From Hymenochaete sp. R1 (taxonomy: Eukaryota; Basidiomycota; Agaricomycetes; Hymenochaetales; Hymenochaetaceae): a stretch of DNA of 64,000 nucleotides. How positions within the stretch are numbered: the first letter of the stretch is position 1; every line of letters begins with the position of its first letter. The position numbers and the translations under genes are program-made. This document shows positions 35,844-46,277 of the stretch, piece after piece. The notes under the pieces were generated by a model. The model saw only the letters and a list, made by a program, of their open reading frames with translations, made no database searches and had not been told where the DNA came from. The stretch lies in NCBI GenBank assembly GCA_019400425.1, contig JAFREE010000130.1, forward strand, positions 1-64,000. The letters run 5' to 3'.

Positions 35844-36544
35844 CGGGGCGGCGTGTTGACTAGTTTCTGTCGAAAATGGCCTTGACCTTGATGAAGGTTA
35901 GAAAGGGTCAAATCATTGTACCATTTATAGCGAAGGAAATGCAGGTCGAGATTAACGTTTACATCGGAAAGGACGGCTGTTACTACGTTTCACTTTCTGG
36001 GCAACTAGTACTGATCACGGTTCTCGGCTCGAGTGATTGAGTGGCCGCGGAGAGAAAGGGCTGCGTTGTATGGGTAAAACTACTTTTCTTCAAACAAATC
36101 AAAAGAGATCTACGACAACGGTCAAGAGTCCAGACTCGAAGCTAACGCACCGCCGCAAAGGCTTGTTTAATGTTAACGCCACTCGGTGCGTCGGCTTCAT
36201 GCTTATAGACGGCACTGGGCAACACGCCAAACAAAATATCACGGCTTTATAGCCATCAAGAGTCAGACTTGTAAGCGCAGGGTTGTTTCTCATTTCGGAC
36301 CACTCTAATCTTTCTCAGGTTTAGCAGATTCTGAAGGATGACTTTTGTACTTGTACTTGCCTTTAAAAGCATTTAGTATTTCCAAAGTTATTCTTTTTTT
36401 TTTTTGGAAAAAACCATTGAACAAATCCACTTTTCAGTCCGGAGCTGCTAGAAAGTTGGCTTTGCGTACCATTTTCCAAGATTTCAAAGTGCTTATAAAG
36501 TTAACTCAACTAAAAAAAAGAACATTTTACAAGAATTGCATTTG
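35844..36544. other. Intergenic, no supported gene
   Basis: These 700 bp follow the 3' end of the pseudogene and precede the start of the SQ-rich gene, both on the minus strand. No feature was identified beyond A/T-rich tracts at 36380-36530. Confidence 0.5.
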
Positions 36545-38450
36545 AAACATCGTGACGTGAATCACTGAGCAGCTCTTCATGTGTAAAGCCATACGTCCCG
36601 AGGCCAACCAATGCCTCGGAAACTATACATAGCCCTTGCGGCATGTCTTGAATTGAGAGGTAGCAGAGCAGAGTTCGCTATCCAAGCGCAGAGCATCATC
36701 TTCGCTAAAGGGCTGCGAAGAGCCAAAGGCACATACATTATCTCTCAGATGCTTTAAATATGCATTTGAAAGGGACGGCTCGTGCACGAGATCTCGCGCA
36801 AGGTCAGTCTTGTTGCCTTTGTAGAAGTTTCGCTCAGCCCACATTCTAATTGACTCTTGGTAGGGCCGACAAAATGCGACCACAGCGTCGTTGCATGCAT
36901 CGAGGACGGCTTTGCGTCTAGTGTGCCGGTGGACTTAGTCGTCTGTTTCCACGGGAGCTTTTGAAAGGATAAAATAGTAGCACCAGACGGAGCACAAATT
37001 TGTGTAGAAGAGGCACTGTCGCTTCAAGTCGTCAACATGACGCAGGACAGAGCGGATGACATTGATTTCTTGTTTGGACTCTTCCGATTTCTGTGCTTCA
37101 TCCAGAAACTTCAGGCGACCATTCAGAGTGTCGCGAATATTACGCACGAAACCAGTCATAGATTGCCTGATTTCCTTGGTGTCATGGGAAATGTTGTTAA
37201 AAGAAACAGCGTTACAAGCCAAATTTGTTACGTACGAGTTTCCTGCATATGAATTCTGCACAGGACAAACGTTCGAGCTGTTGCGCACGCCCATTTTCTT
37301 TTGGCCACATGGGCTTTATAGGCGCTGGTGCACTCAAGAACGTACTCGCCGCGGTGATCGATATCTGCCATGAGTTTGGTGGTATTGGCAACATTCCGAG
37401 AATCACCAAAAGTCAAGACGATTTCTCGCCCTCGCTTTCCGCCTGAATCAATAACAAGATCGAGGTCCAACGGCATGTTTCTTGGGTAGTATTTGAAACC
37501 CTCTAGGCTGCACGGCTCGTGGCATGTAGCACGAAGATCAGAATGGATAAGTCTGATCCAACCAAATTGCTGTAGAAGAAGACCGTCGTTTTTCATGAAA
37601 TTATCTTCGTCGTATGATACTTGTGGGTGACTGAGATCAAGACGAGCATCAAGTAGCAAGTCTTCATGATGGCAATCGTCCGAAAGCAGGCCGTGCATGA
37701 GCTGGTTGAGCTTGTCATTGTCGCCGGTGAACTTGTTCGATGAGATACAGCTGCTTAATGACTTCGCGGCAGAGAACCAGAGCACCTTTCTTGCTACTTT
37801 CTGAGCCTCGTTGCAGTGTGCTCCAAGTCGCCTCGGGTCCGTTTTGCCCTGCTTTCCCGAACTTAGGGCATAGCACATGCATCGGAGGAGATAAACCTTT
37901 CTGACGCAAGTCATCATATTCTCTGCAGTGTCGAGGTGTTGAAAAATGTCCACCATGCGCTCTATCTCTAGACCGGGCTCCTTTGAGGCGCCAGGCGAGG
38001 CAGTAGGGAGCCCAGGTGAACCTGCAGTCTTTCGCGAGCCTCCTCTGTTTTTTCGCTGAGCTCGAACCCGAGGCAATCATCAACTTCAGTGAAGTTGCGG
38101 CCCGCTGTGCTTTGTTTAAACTCTTCTTCGTCAGCCGTCTCAGGTTTCGTATCTGCGAAAGGATCATCTTCCCTCCCGTACGCTCGTGTAATGGCTCCTC
38201 TGAAAAGGATGACACGGTGTTGGAACTGCTCGTATAAGTTATTGATCACATCCATATAGATCTCCCAAGTGACCTCATTAATCGCAAACTTGCTTGTATC
38301 AGAGAGCGGCATAAGTCGTTTCCGTTTCTCAGAGCTACCTCGGTCCGGGAAAGAAGCTGCACTAGTGCTGGCAGAAGCGTGACTCGAGCTTTGCTTGTTC
38401 TGAGAACCTCGCGTACCTTTCTTTAGAAAGTACTTGGGGGGCTCTGACAT
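36545..38450 (-). pseudogene. Decayed paralogue of the neighbouring ~630-aa gene
   Basis: The whole length matches the intact gene at 38964-40859 but the frame is broken. The N-terminal part (from ATG 38450) aligns through ILFRGAITRAYGREDDPFAD and the STAGRNFTEVDDCL motif, then shifts frame near 38010. The second block (IERMVDIFQHLDTAENMMTC to DIDHRGEYV) shifts frame again near 37250, in an A-rich stretch. The third block (SHDTKEIRQSMTGFVRNI, LCSVWCYYFILSKAPVE) meets an in-frame TAA at 36937-36935 and continues open beyond it. A last shift precedes the C-terminal piece (YGFTHEELLSDSRHD). The intact copy has no introns, so splicing does not explain the breaks. Identity along the gene remains clear, so decay looks fairly recent. 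Confidence 0.82.
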
Positions 38451-38963
38451 GTCGATGATAACGGATATGACCCAAATCGAAAAACAACTGTGAAAGGGGC
38501 GAGAAATTGAGAGTTGAAGTAAGGATGAGATGGTGAAAGTTGAATTGCGATTCTGTGCGCTTAAAATACGGTCCGGATGATGTGCTGCAAAGCTGCATTA
38601 AGTAAGCAGCTAAAGACTCTGACTCTGAGCCACGGACGCCGAGGGCTGCGAGGAGGCAACAAGTGTTGAGTGTAAAGAGATGGTAGATGGGATGAAAAAT
38701 TATACAGAATTCCAAATTCCGTGATATTTTCATGCCAGGGGAGGGAGTGGTAAGCTCGGCGCTTCTCAAGCAGCAGAAACCCGCCACCGAAGCCATAGCA
38801 CCCCTATTCTAACTCACAATAAGCCGCAAATATCTAATAATTTAAATTCTATAGAAAGTCTTATTCCATCTCTATGATCGGAAATTTTCGAAATACTTAA
38901 AATGCGTGCTCTGCTAAAGTTGTTTCAAGAGTGAAAATATTAAGTTAGGCAAGGGCCACAATC
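38451..38963. other. Spacer between paralogues
   Basis: These 513 bp separate the stop codon of the intact gene from the start of the pseudogene. No further feature was seen. Confidence 0.5.
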
Positions 38964-40859
38964 TTAGTCGAAGTGACGGAATTCACGGAACAGCTCTTTT
39001 TGCGTAAATCCATAGTTCTTGAGGTCGATTAAGGCAGCGCATGCCTTGCGAAGCTCCCTATCGCATTCCTTGTACCGAGAGGTAGCAGCATAAAGTTCCC
39101 TATCCCAAGCTAGAGCATCTTCTTCGTTGTAGCGGTCGGATGTTATAGGCGCTTTATTACGCAGACTCCTCAAGTGATCCAAATCGCACTGCTCCTGTAC
39201 TAGCTTGTGTGCGAGTGTAGACTTGCTACCGTTGTAAGAAGTGAGTTTGGCCCATTCTTTGATCGAGTCATTATAGTTGCTACAGAATGCATCTACAGCG
39301 CTATTGCATGCGTCGAGAACAACTTTACGCCCAGTGCGGACCCGGTCTTCTCCTTCCACAGGAGCTTTGGAAAGGATGAAGTAATAGCACCAGACTGAGC
39401 ACAGATTTGTGAGAAAAATGCCTTGTCGTTCCGCGTCATCCACATAAGTCAGGACGGATTTGATTGCCACGCATATGTCTGGGAACGACTCTGACCGCTT
39501 CATGCTCTCCAGGGCGTTCAGACGATTGTTTAGAATATCGCAAGTCGTTCGTGCAAGACCAGTCATAGGTTTTCTGATTTCTTTCGTTTCGTGATAGATG
39601 TTATCAAAGGTGGTGGTGCTGTGAGCTAAAATTTTTGCGTACTCCAAGACGGCGGACGTCGTTGGAACATAGGGAATGCTTGAGTCATCGAGCATTCCCA
39701 TTTGACTCGCCACAATGTCCTTGTAAACCTTAACGCGCTCCTTTATTTGTTTGAGACAAGAATCAATGTCGCTCTTGAACTTAGCAGTGTTAATAGGGTT
39801 ACGGGAATAACCGAAGGTCAAGGAAAATACTGAGTTTTCCTCGTTGTTTGTGCCGGTAGCCAGTTGTAAGTCGAGCGGCATGTCCCTTGGGTAGAAACTG
39901 TAGTCCTCTAGATAGCACAGCTCCTTGCAAGTGACGCGAAGATCGTAATAAACGGGTCTGATCCCACTAAAGCGTTGAAGAAGGAGGATATCGCTTTGGA
40001 TGAGATTGTTTTCATCATATGGTTTAGACCCACGAGAGCGGGGATGATTATCATTGAGGCGAGCAGAAATCACCAATTGCACATAGTTACGTCCCTTCTC
40101 GAGTAAGCTGCTGATGAACTTGAGTTTATTGCCAGTAAACTCGTTGGAAGAGGCCCAGTCATTCAGCGACTTCGCGGCAGAGAGCCGAAAAGCCTCCCTA
40201 GCCTCTTTCTGAACCTCAACGCATCGCTTCTCGAGCGTTTTTGGATCCGTCCCGCTCTGAACCCTGGCATCTAGAGTATAGAGCATGCACCTTAGGAAAT
40301 GAGCCCTCCTGACGAACGTGATAATACCCTCTTCAGTATCGAAATGTTGGAGTATTTCCGCCACATGCTGTATCTCATCGTTAGATTCCGTGAAATCGTC
40401 GGGTGAGTCGAAGTGATTGTCAAGGTGATGCTGCAATTTATCACGAATGTCCTTTGCATCCTTGCTAAACTTCGACCAAAGGCTTTGGTCGACTTCGGTG
40501 AAGCTGCGGCCGGCGGTGCTTTTAATGAACTCCTCTTCGTCAATCGTCTCAGGCGTTTGATTCACGAAAGGATCATCTTTCCTCTCGTACACCCGTGCGA
40601 TGGCTCCTCTGAACAGAATGATGCGGCGCTCGTACTGTGCGCATAACTGATTGATCACCTCTAGATGTGATTTCCGAGCAGCCTCGTCGATCGCAAGCCC
40701 GCTTGCCAAGGTCGAGACAGTTTGCTTCCGCTTCCGCTTCTTTGAGCCGGGGCCGTCGCGGTCTGGGGAAGGATCCTTAGGGGATCCGTGGGCGGAGGCT
40801 TCTGAGCCCTGCTCAACGCGAAGGTCACCATATTGGCGTTTCTTTTGGGATCCTGACAT
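38964..40859 (-). CDS. Unrecognised intronless protein, 631 aa (intact member of a two-copy family)
   Basis: One continuous frame from ATG 40859. It starts with a polar, Lys-rich N-terminus ending in KKRKRKQ, a possible nuclear signal, then a largely helical chain. Recognisable blocks shared with the neighbouring pseudogene are RRIILFRGAIARVYERKDDP, STAGRSFTEVDQSLW, ILQHFDTEEGIITFVRRAHF, EFTGNKLKFISSLLE, YYDLRVTCKELCYLEDYSFY with PRDMPLDLQL, KEIRKPMTGLARTTCDILN, LCSVWCYYFILSKAPVE and YGFTQKELFREF. No signal peptide, membrane segment or catalytic signature is visible. I do not recognise the family. It probably belongs to lineage-specific agaricomycete proteins. A possible weak likeness to the 54-59 kb array is described under findings. 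Confidence 0.8.
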   Translation of the reverse strand: MSGSQKKRQYGDLRVEQGSEASAHGSPKDPSPDRDGPGSKKRKRKQTVSTLASGLAIDEAARKSHLEVINQLCAQYERRIILFRGAIARVYERKDDPFVNQTPETIDEEEFIKSTAGRSFTEVDQSLWSKFSKDAKDIRDKLQHHLDNHFDSPDDFTESNDEIQHVAEILQHFDTEEGIITFVRRAHFLRCMLYTLDARVQSGTDPKTLEKRCVEVQKEAREAFRLSAAKSLNDWASSNEFTGNKLKFISSLLEKGRNYVQLVISARLNDNHPRSRGSKPYDENNLIQSDILLLQRFSGIRPVYYDLRVTCKELCYLEDYSFYPRDMPLDLQLATGTNNEENSVFSLTFGYSRNPINTAKFKSDIDSCLKQIKERVKVYKDIVASQMGMLDDSSIPYVPTTSAVLEYAKILAHSTTTFDNIYHETKEIRKPMTGLARTTCDILNNRLNALESMKRSESFPDICVAIKSVLTYVDDAERQGIFLTNLCSVWCYYFILSKAPVEGEDRVRTGRKVVLDACNSAVDAFCSNYNDSIKEWAKLTSYNGSKSTLAHKLVQEQCDLDHLRSLRNKAPITSDRYNEEDALAWDRELYAATSRYKECDRELRKACAALIDLKNYGFTQKELFREFRHFD

Positions 40860-41477
40860 GGAGAATGAATATGGTAACGATGCAGAGAAATGAGGTCACG
40901 GAGCTTGTGGTGAGGAAGTAGGGGTTTGTAGGAAAGATTGAAATGAGTAAGATCGGGGGTTCTTATACTTTGGATATGGGTTCAAATGGGATCACGAATT
41001 TGCGCTGAAAGCGAGCAGCTTTGCAGCCATCCATGTGGTGAAAGACTTGGCTTCGGACGCCGCGGGAAAGGAGTTCCTTTGACGCTAGAAGGATAAAAAA
41101 AAGCAATGTCTGGGTCAACTGGTTCAATTAAGAGTGCAAAGATGGGAGTCAAAAATGCGAGGTGCGAGGAAGCCGGAGGTGAGTGGCGTACCAATTTACG
41201 AGCGGCTCTAGATTCACAGATGTAATTGATTTATAATGTTTATAGCCAATTTAGCAATCCTCTTGCAATGAAGTTTAATCCGACAGGTGACAACATAAGT
41301 AAAAGGTCATGGATATTTAGTATGCTGAAAGAATTAGGCATACGCTAATTCAATAGTTAAAATGAGGACCCGTCATATACAAAGACAAGCGCATGTACTT
41401 ACCTAGATCCACGGATTGACTCCTATGTTATTGTCTACACCACATAACTCTGCAATCGCCAACTATTTGACCTGTGC
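40860..41477. other. Promoter region and spacer
   Basis: These 618 bp contain the promoter of the 631-aa gene and the 3' flank of SAM50. The stretch from 41200 to 41400 is A/T-rich. Confidence 0.5.
40961..40967 (-). promoter_or_regulatory. TATA box (TATAAGA)
   Basis: TATAAGA on the minus strand lies about 100 bp before the start of the 631-aa gene. Confidence 0.4.
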
Positions 41478-43275
41478 TCATAAGAAATCTAACCCAATTC
41501 CAACTTGGAATCCACGCCTCATGGAATCACTTTTACTCGCGACTAGGGGGACGCCAAAGTTGAGCTCAACGCGCACTGGATCAAGGCGATACAAGAGCCC
41601 TACCCCTACTGAGATGCAAGGGCGGGAGAGGGTTGAGTGGATTGATGTCGTAAGAGGTTGATCTATATTCGTCAAGAGCATTTCAGGAAAATAGGGTAAA
41701 CGGATAGGGAAGCGCAAACGAGACCTTTTTGCAAATTATCCAGTCTTCCTGCGTTAACAAACGTATGTGCCTTTACCGGCCAGGTCTTCGCTCTCCCAGG
41801 CAAGTCTCCAATCAGACTCGCGCCACACGCCCAAAATAGCTCCCCACCGAGTGAATCATCACCCTCGCGGGGTCCAAGCCCATTCTGCCTGAACATGCGC
41901 ACATCGAGAGGTCCGCCGAGTTGGAAGCGGTCGGAGAGGTATGGAGCGGAAGAGGTAGTCCATGAAAGTGGGTGGAGGATCCCAGAGCGGAATGAAAAGG
42001 ATAGTATAGGACCCTTGGTAGTGTTTGTAGATGGGATGAGTGGGGAGGTTGAAGGGAAAAGAGTATGAGAGATTTGGGCAGCGAAGGATGATTTAAGGAA
42101 AGCAGTGTCTCCTCCAAGTCCCGCGAGCTCCTAAACATTATTCAGCAATCTTTTTATAGTAGTAACGGGCAATCGACGCACGCTATGTGACTTGATATAG
42201 CCCCCGCGAGAAGGAACAGCTTTGTCGTCTCGCGAGTCATACGTCCACGAGTGCGTCAAACCGGACTTGATATTGTGACCCGCCGCTTGTCGAATGCTGA
42301 GGGATGCTTTCTCAGTTAAACCGTGAATATGCCGCAATGATGCCTCGTAAGCAACTTCGTGAGATGTGTTTCGACCCGTGTTCTAATAACGACGAAAAAA
42401 GACAGAATTTATATTAGCAATCGTGAAGCTGCACGCGACACCAAATCTGACCTAGCTCACCCTTATCGCAGCGCGCAGACCTCTTACACCCTCAACACAA
42501 CTTGAGAGTGCAGTCAAGTCCTTTTCAAGTCCAAAAACAGATATTTCTCCTCTGGTTTTTAAATCCGGTGAGACAGGAAGGCCGAACGTGAAGTGTCCCG
42601 CGAGTCGCGTGCGCAGTCCAGACGAAAGCGCGGCTTCGAGCGTCTCGGCCCCGCCCAATGCATTCCGAAGCCGCATTTGTAAGCTCACGCTCCCTTCTTG
42701 GTCCCCGAGCTCTGTCGCTGTCTTCAAGAAAAACCGACCTTTTTGCCGCGTCTGTAACAGCAGTGAGAGATCACCTGGGTGAGCCATGGGGTCTCGCGAT
42801 GCCTCGAGGCGCGGGACGACGTGGGTGAATACGTCTGTTTCAAGCATGTTGGCGGTGATACGCTTAGTCGTTTTCAGAATATCACTGAGAGTCGTAGGTT
42901 GTGGACTATGTAAAGACATATCATCAAGATGCGGTTTGAGGAGCCAGTTGAGGAAGGAAGGGCGAGTCTGGTGAGCACCAACGACGCGCACTGAAGACAA
43001 GCGCATCGACGCGTCAGTGTTTTCTCGTACCTTTGCAACTTGAGCCCTTTGGTCGATATTCAGGAGAAGGATAAACGACTCACAAGCTCGCCAAGATGAA
43101 GCAACGCAGATTCGTACTCGCCCCTCAGTTTCCGCTCGATGCGGTCTGTTTGCCATTTTCGTATCCTCTCAAGTTCTGCTGCGTCTGGCTCCAGCTCCGA
43201 CGGAGTCCTTGAGCTGGAAAAAGGAGGCCGTAGACGAGATATTAGTGGGACGGGCTCGCCGTCATCGTTGGACAT
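41478..43275 (-). CDS. SAM50: SAM50, mitochondrial outer-membrane beta-barrel assembly protein
   Basis: SAM50 (Omp85/BamA family) is the core of the SAM complex that folds beta-barrel proteins such as TOM40 and porin into the outer mitochondrial membrane. Exons 43275-43084, a 16-nt micro-exon near 43038, 42990-42461, 42382-42182, 42130-41725 and 41662-41478 give 509 aa in frame, a normal length. The N-terminal POTRA-like region includes VRVVGAHQTRPSFLNWLL. The barrel contains HNIKSGLTHSWTYDSRDD, ELAGLGGDTAFLKSSFA, GGPLDVRMFRQNGLGPREGD and DSLGGELFWACGASLIGDLP. It ends YRLDPVRVELNFGVPLVASK, then RRGFQVGIGLDFL, a plausible beta-signal. The last intron has a weak donor (GTCTCG), chosen because it alone keeps frame. 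The micro-exon is required to join exon 1 to the POTRA exon. Confidence 0.92.
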
Positions 43276-44289
43276 CGCGGCAGTGGACGAAGACCTGGGC
43301 CGACGGAAACGATCCTGAAAAGAATCCCGACCTTTTAAAACACGTGATTCTTCTCACACGTTTCAAGGACGACGCGTCAATAAATGTCAACAACGCGGCT
43401 TGCACAGCTTTTTACCTTTCTTGAACTGACCATGTATATCTATTCCTTGTGTTTCAGTGTTCATGCTCTTGAAATTACCTATTTATGACATGTGTATCTT
43501 TGTATGCTTTATATAATAAGTGGCCTTGGAGAGCATCGTTAATAATTCGAAAGGGTCGACAGAGGCACGGATCTCATCAAAGATAGGACTGTGAGCCTGG
43601 ACGGTGTGCCAAATGCTCGGGTGTAGCGTTATATTTGTTGTAAAAGGAGAGTATAACACGTTGCAACTCTAACTTACCTGTGATGAATACTAAACTTATG
43701 GCGCAAATGCGACTGTAGTACATTCTACCAATAAAGGAGATCTCCACGCAGGATTGTGTTTTTAGTCTTCTTCCATTAACATCGACGGCTTATTTTAACT
43801 AATAGATACTGGTATAGCTCCAATAAGCTTCGGATAGGGTGTTACACGTTGCAATCATCTCCAGAAACTTTGACTATCAAATTGCAATGTGATCAGCGTT
43901 AAAAAATTAAATATTTGGAAGGTCATACCCAGTCTTTGCAACGACACATGCGTAAACCGAGGTTCTACCTGATAGATATTCTGGAACGACCTGGAAGCTG
44001 TGTGGCGCGCGGAACGCAAGCATACGCTATGAAACCAGAGTAGACTAGCGAATGGAAGGGTAGTGAAAAAGAGTAGAAAAAATATACATGACACGAGTAA
44101 ATGTTACATTAACCATACCATCTGAGACCAAAAAAGACTTCATGAGGAGCATCATTCCTGGCTTTGCTCGAGACTTGCCCGGAGATGATCCACTCAATCC
44201 GAATCTTGACTTGTTCGTTAGATTTCTGAGCGAGTTGATTACCTAAGTAAGTACTTACGTCAGCATTACCTGTTTAGATTGGGAATGTC
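43276..44289. other. Divergent intergenic region, no supported gene
   Basis: About 1 kb between SAM50 (-) and the KHDC4-like gene (+). No coding frame with support and no repeat was found. Confidence 0.5.
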
Positions 44290-45793
44290 ATGACCGCGAC
44301 GGACGACTCAATTTCAACGACCATGTCCTCCAAACGCAAATGGGATCAGGCTGGTGCTGAGGATGATCCTATAACAGCAGCAGCGAAAGCTATCAAAGCA
44401 GAAGATGGCAAGTCTGCCTCAGAGGCGGCGGCAGCGGCGGCTGCTATCGCAGCAAAAATCGCAGCCCAGTTCGCAGACAGCCCGAGCGGTGCCATGTTCT
44501 CCAGCGCGTACCCAAAGGACCCGCACGACGGCGCGTTCACCCATGACATTGACATCAACGATCAGAGGAATCGATACTTGCTGACGCGGAGCAGTACGCA
44601 GGAGACGATTAGCGCAGAGACGGCATCGGTGGTGACGACGAAGGGAACGTGGGTTCCCGACCGGAGCAAAGCAACGGAACGGGACCCGCCGTTGTACCTT
44701 CATATCTCAGCCAACTCTCAGCAAAGTCTTGATGCGGCGATTGCGAAGATAGAAGAGCTGATTTCGATGGACATGGGGTCATTAGTGGAGGATAAGAGTG
44801 CGAATAAAAGAGAGAGGGTGAGTGCCTTTTATGTTACTGCGTGAGCTCGTTAGATTTACAGTAATTTTTTTTACAGAGAAAATGGCCAGAGGTCAAGCTT
44901 GAGGTTGGTCTCGAAAACCTACGGAACTTCAACGTGCGAGCGAAGGTCGTTGGACCTTCGGGTCTCTTCGTCAAATACATTCAACAGGAGACCCAAACAC
45001 GAGTGCAAATCAAGGGACTCGGTTCTGGCTTTATTGATCAGGAAACAGGGCGAGAGTCTGAAGAACCTATGCATATCCACATCACGTACGTTACAGTATC
45101 TTGTCCTCTTTCTCTTTTGAAGCATCTGACTAAATTCGATCACTCTACTAGTGGTCCGGATGAGACCATGGTCAACCGTGCCAAGGTTCTCACGGATGAT
45201 TTGCTCGAAGTAGTGAGGATAGAACACGGGAAAGCGAAAGCCGATATGCAACAGCAACAAATGGAACTGCATCGACTGCAGACTGCGTACGCTGCTTATT
45301 CCCAAAGCTATCCTGTGAGGAACTTCGCTGTCGAATGATTTGCCTTCAGTTACTCAATCTCTGAATTTGGTTTTTGAAACAGGGCTACGCCGCTCCCCAA
45401 CAACCATCCGCTCCTGCACCTCCACCTCCGCCTGGAGAGCAACCACCCCCACCACCCGGTGCACCTCCTGCCTCTGGTTCCCCACCAAATGGCCAAGGAC
45501 ATCCTTCTCAATCGGCCATGCCCGCACCTGGAGCTGCAGGAACACCCGAAGCAGATGCATACGCACAGTACTGGGCCGCATATGGCTACGATGTCAACTC
45601 TCCGCAGTTCAAGGAGTGGCAGGCACAGACGCAGCAGCAATATGCGCAATATTATGCGCAGGCAGGGACTGGTGCGGGAACACCTGGGCAGGAGCACGGA
45701 GGGACTGGCGGGGCACCACCACCCCCACCACCGAACGGCACTGCGCCTCCACCACCACCAGGGGAAAATGCGCCTCCGCCTCCTCCGTCGTGA
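44290..45793 (+). CDS. KH-domain RNA-binding protein, KHDC4/BLOM7-like
   Basis: KHDC4 (KIAA0907, BLOM7) is a spliceosome-associated RNA-binding protein in animals. Exons 44290-44817, 44877-45085, 45152-45314 and 45383-45793 give 436 aa in frame; an ATG at 44323 (MSSKRKWDQ) is an equally good start and matches the KWDQ opening of homologues. An Ala-rich helix follows. The first KH-like region holds FTHDIDINDQRNRYLLTRSS, TWVPDRSKATERDPPLYLHI and a helix. The second has LEVGLENLRNFNVRAKVVGP, SGLFVKYIQQETQTRVQIKG and GSGFIDQETGRESEEPMHIH. The tail is Pro-rich with PPPPPG runs and a YAQYWAAYGYDVN segment, as in SF1-type splicing factors. The splicing role is inferred from the family. Confidence 0.87.
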
Positions 45794-46277
45794 TGAACGT
45801 TTACACATCGGGTAGAGCGCAGGAAGTCGATGATCTAGCGTACTTGTGTGTGAATTTAGTATTTTGCTGGTATTTGTGTTCTCGACGGGTATTTTGATAG
45901 CGATGTAATTCTTTAACTTATCGTTTGCTCGTTGAAAATGCCCGTATAATTCGTTGCTTTCATGAGACGACTTACTGGTGCCAATGTAACTCGACTCAAA
46001 TTCGGAGCCAGGTTTGCAACGTTAACTTGATCAGATCACTATTTGATGCTTACGCTCTTATATATTTCCGTTGTCTCGACTGCGTGGCTATCCCCGCTAA
46101 TACCATCATTTCTGCATCAAAAAACTGCGATAGCCGTGTATCAGCTTACAAATGGGATCGATCGTGAGAAAGACTTCTTCGCATATAAGCACAAGCTCAA
46201 ATCTTTGGGTTGTGCCACTTCGAACGCGACGAGCAGGCATTTCGAACGGCTTTCTGCACATTTACCTTTTCGTTTTA
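45794..46277. other. Intergenic, no supported gene
   Basis: These 484 bp separate two plus-strand genes. The dehydrogenase frame extends in frame upstream to 46152 but the added residues have no family character. Confidence 0.5.

Noticed and set aside
37968..38076. A 41-nt GTTCAC...AAAG intron that could remove the first frameshift of the left paralogue
   Set aside because: It is shorter than other introns here, the intact paralogue has none, and two further frameshifts and a stop codon would remain.
46152..46277. An upstream in-frame start for the ERG26-like dehydrogenase
   Set aside because: The added 42 residues lack family character and precede a good membrane anchor that normally begins at the N-terminus.
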